From Nitrospinota bacterium (GTDB taxonomy: Bacteria; UBA8248), in NCBI GenBank assembly GCA_003506735.1, contig DNYS01000047.1, positions 1-6,881 on the forward strand: a DNA stretch of 6,881 nucleotides, read 5' to 3'. Below, in pieces: positions 6,143 to 6,881 of this stretch. The notes under the pieces were generated by a model, which saw only the letters and a list, made by a program, of their open reading frames with translations, did no database searches and was not told the origin of the DNA. Position numbers and translations under genes: made by a program. Positions within the stretch are counted from its first letter, which is position 1, and every line of letters starts with the position of its first letter.

Positions 6143-6706
6143 CTATCCCTCCGGCGTGATCCCCTTGATTTCGAGCGCCTCGCCGTTCAGCTTCACCTCG
6201 CTCGTCAGCGGCACCGCCTGGGTAATCATGTTCTCCGCGAAACAGCCTCCCTTGGCGATTCTGACGAGGGCGGCGATTGTCTCGGGGGGCTCAATCGATT
6301 CCACCTCGATGTGGGTTTTCACCCCCTCCCATGTCGTGTTCACCGTGGCCTTCAGGACCGAGCCCCGGAGCACGTAGTCGAACTCCACCCGGCAGCTCGC
6401 CTTTTTGATTTTCAACTTCATCATGGCCGCGTACCGCGCCAGTTGCGTAAGCAGTCAGAAGCCCACCCCCATCGCGATGTAGCTCATGGGCGGGGGATAT
6501 TTGTCCGTCCCGCCGATATGCCTGGGCTCGTCCGAGTAGATCTCGTGGTCCATGAACCGCCCGACCTTGAGCTGATACTCGTCCGGCAGCGTTTCGGTGC
6601 CGGCCACGAGGTGCATGGCGAACCCTTGCCGGGGAAGCTCGGGCTTGCCGATGAGGCGCTCGCCCGGCGTCGTGCTCGCTCTCCTGAACGGGATGGGTTT
6701 TTCCAT
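6143..6706 (-). CDS. OsmC-family peroxidase-like protein, probable selenoprotein with in-frame UGA at the peroxidatic Cys position
   Basis: Reading through one in-frame TGA (6455-6457) gives a 187-residue OsmC-family protein. OsmC/Ohr proteins reduce peroxides with a peroxidatic Cys on the central helix and a second resolving Cys. The block YPPPMSYIAMGVGF-U-LLTQ (70-88) aligns without gaps with the E. coli YhfA block APSPMEMVLMAAGG-C-SAID, putting the TGA (residue 84) on the active Cys. The resolving Cys is Cys155 in RIAKGGCFAEN. The N-terminal part contains KVGRFMDHEIYSDEP (47-61) and IGGTDK (64-69), usual before this helix. The start is ATG 6706, with GGAG (6717-6720) 10 nt upstream; ATG 6715 sits 1 nt from that site and is rejected. 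The downstream half has no Shine-Dalgarno before its first ATG (6424), so it is not a separate gene. OsmC-like selenoproteins are known from metagenomes. The family is secure; selenocysteine is a strong inference. A nonsense mutation or base error is the alternative. Confidence 0.82.
6413..6445 (-). promoter_or_regulatory. candidate bacterial SECIS stem-loop
   Basis: Numbering from the base after the TGA, bases 10-14 (CAACU) pair with 38-42 (AGUUG), 15-17 (GGC) with 28-30 (GCC), and 18-20 (GCG) with 24-26 (CGC). This leaves one bulged G at 27, a 7-base internal bulge at 31-37, and the apical loop GUA at 21-23. Bacterial SECIS elements lie inside the coding region just after the UGA, with the apical loop some 16-37 nt downstream and a G at its start; E. 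coli fdhF also uses a GU there. Folding was done by eye. Confidence 0.55.
6455..6457 (-). other. in-frame UGA, probable selenocysteine codon
   Basis: TGA follows GGC TTC and precedes CTG CTT in one continuous frame. The next base is C, a context where termination is relatively weak and which also follows the UGA of E. coli fdhF. It corresponds to residue 84 and to the peroxidatic Cys position of the OsmC family. Confidence 0.75.
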
Positions 6707-6716
6707 GAGGCGCATT

Positions 6717-6720
6717 CTCC
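6717..6720 (-). promoter_or_regulatory. ribosome binding site deciding the OsmC-like start
   Basis: GGAG on the minus strand (6717-6720, within AAAGGAG) is 10 nt before ATG 6706 and only 1 nt before the alternative in-frame ATG 6715. This favours 6706. Confidence 0.65.
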
Positions 6721-6730
6721 TTTGCGGGGT

Positions 6731-6771
6731 ATGATATGGACAGGATTCGCCATCATGCCCCCTGTGGGGGC
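6731..6771. repeat. inverted repeats in the divergent OsmC/secreted-protein intergenic region
   Basis: Two inverted repeats lie side by side between divergent genes. ATGATATGG (6731-6739) pairs with CCATCAT (6750-6756) apart from a 2-base insertion. GCCCCC (6757-6762) and GGGGGC (6766-6771) form a perfect 6-bp stem with a TGT loop. No T-tract follows, so an operator or leader structure is more likely than a terminator. No convincing -35/-10 pair was found for either gene. Confidence 0.4.
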
Positions 6772-6823
6772 CGGATGAAATGCGCGGGCAGCACGCGCGC
6801 CGCGGCAATTCGGAGACGCGTTC

Positions 6824-6881
6824 ATGCGGAAGCTGATTATCGGCCTGGCGGCCGCCCTCGTTTTCGCGGGACCGGCCACCG
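6824..6881 (+). CDS. N-terminus of a secreted or membrane-anchored protein (partial, cut by right edge)
   Basis: Nineteen codons are visible. They encode two early basic residues (Arg2, Lys3) followed by a hydrophobic run LIIGLAAALVFAGPA, a typical start of a Sec signal peptide or membrane anchor. ATG 6824 is preceded by GGAG (6812-6815) with 8 nt spacing. It is transcribed divergently from the OsmC-like gene. Nothing can be said of the mature protein. Confidence 0.6.
   Translation, partial: MRKLIIGLAAALVFAGPAT

Noticed and set aside
6143..6424. C-terminal half of the OsmC-like protein as an independent 93-residue gene
   Set aside because: It starts mid-domain, lacks a Shine-Dalgarno before ATG 6424 or 6421, and is in frame with the upstream half across one TGA.
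1..6881. CRISPR array, tRNA/rRNA gene or insertion sequence
   Set aside because: No spaced direct repeats, tRNA cloverleaf, rRNA-like stretch, transposase motif or terminal inverted repeats were seen in reading both strands.

Overview
The window is 6.9 kb of GC-rich bacterial DNA with one AT-rich island (about 1380-1560). It holds eight protein genes or gene parts and no RNA genes, insertion sequences or CRISPR arrays that I can see. The genes look like those of an uncultured, probably marine or soil, Gram-negative-type bacterium. Clean Shine-Dalgarno sites, TTG and ATG starts, Sec-type signal peptides and sigma70-like promoters support a bacterial origin. The lineage cannot be fixed from this sequence.

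Layout. Positions 1-1235 (minus strand): a two-gene unit, a small cupin followed by an alpha/beta-hydrolase that runs off the left edge. Positions 1236-1586: a divergent, AT-rich control region with a good sigma70-type promoter for the next operon. Positions 1587-3643 (plus strand): nadA (quinolinate synthase) and nadC (quinolinate phosphoribosyltransferase), two consecutive steps of de novo NAD synthesis. nadB is not in the window. Positions 3750-4868 (plus): an SsuD-like flavin-dependent monooxygenase with a remodelled active-site loop. Positions 4902-6057 (minus, convergent): a secreted beta-propeller protein whose frame is broken twice, each time by one missing base in a short homopolymer. 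Positions 6143-6706 (minus): an OsmC-family gene interrupted by one in-frame TGA. Positions 6824-6881 (plus): the signal peptide of a further secreted protein cut by the right edge.

The most interesting point is the OsmC-family gene. Its two halves are in the same frame, and the TGA that separates them falls exactly where the family has its peroxidatic cysteine. A stem-loop with a GU-containing apical loop follows about 20 nt downstream, as expected of a bacterial SECIS element. I read this as a selenocysteine-containing OsmC-like peroxidase of 187 residues, which a standard gene caller would split or truncate. Two further points deserve a look: a ring of His/Glu residues repeated from blade to blade in the reconstructed beta-propeller, and active-site changes in the SsuD-like enzyme, NadA and NadC.
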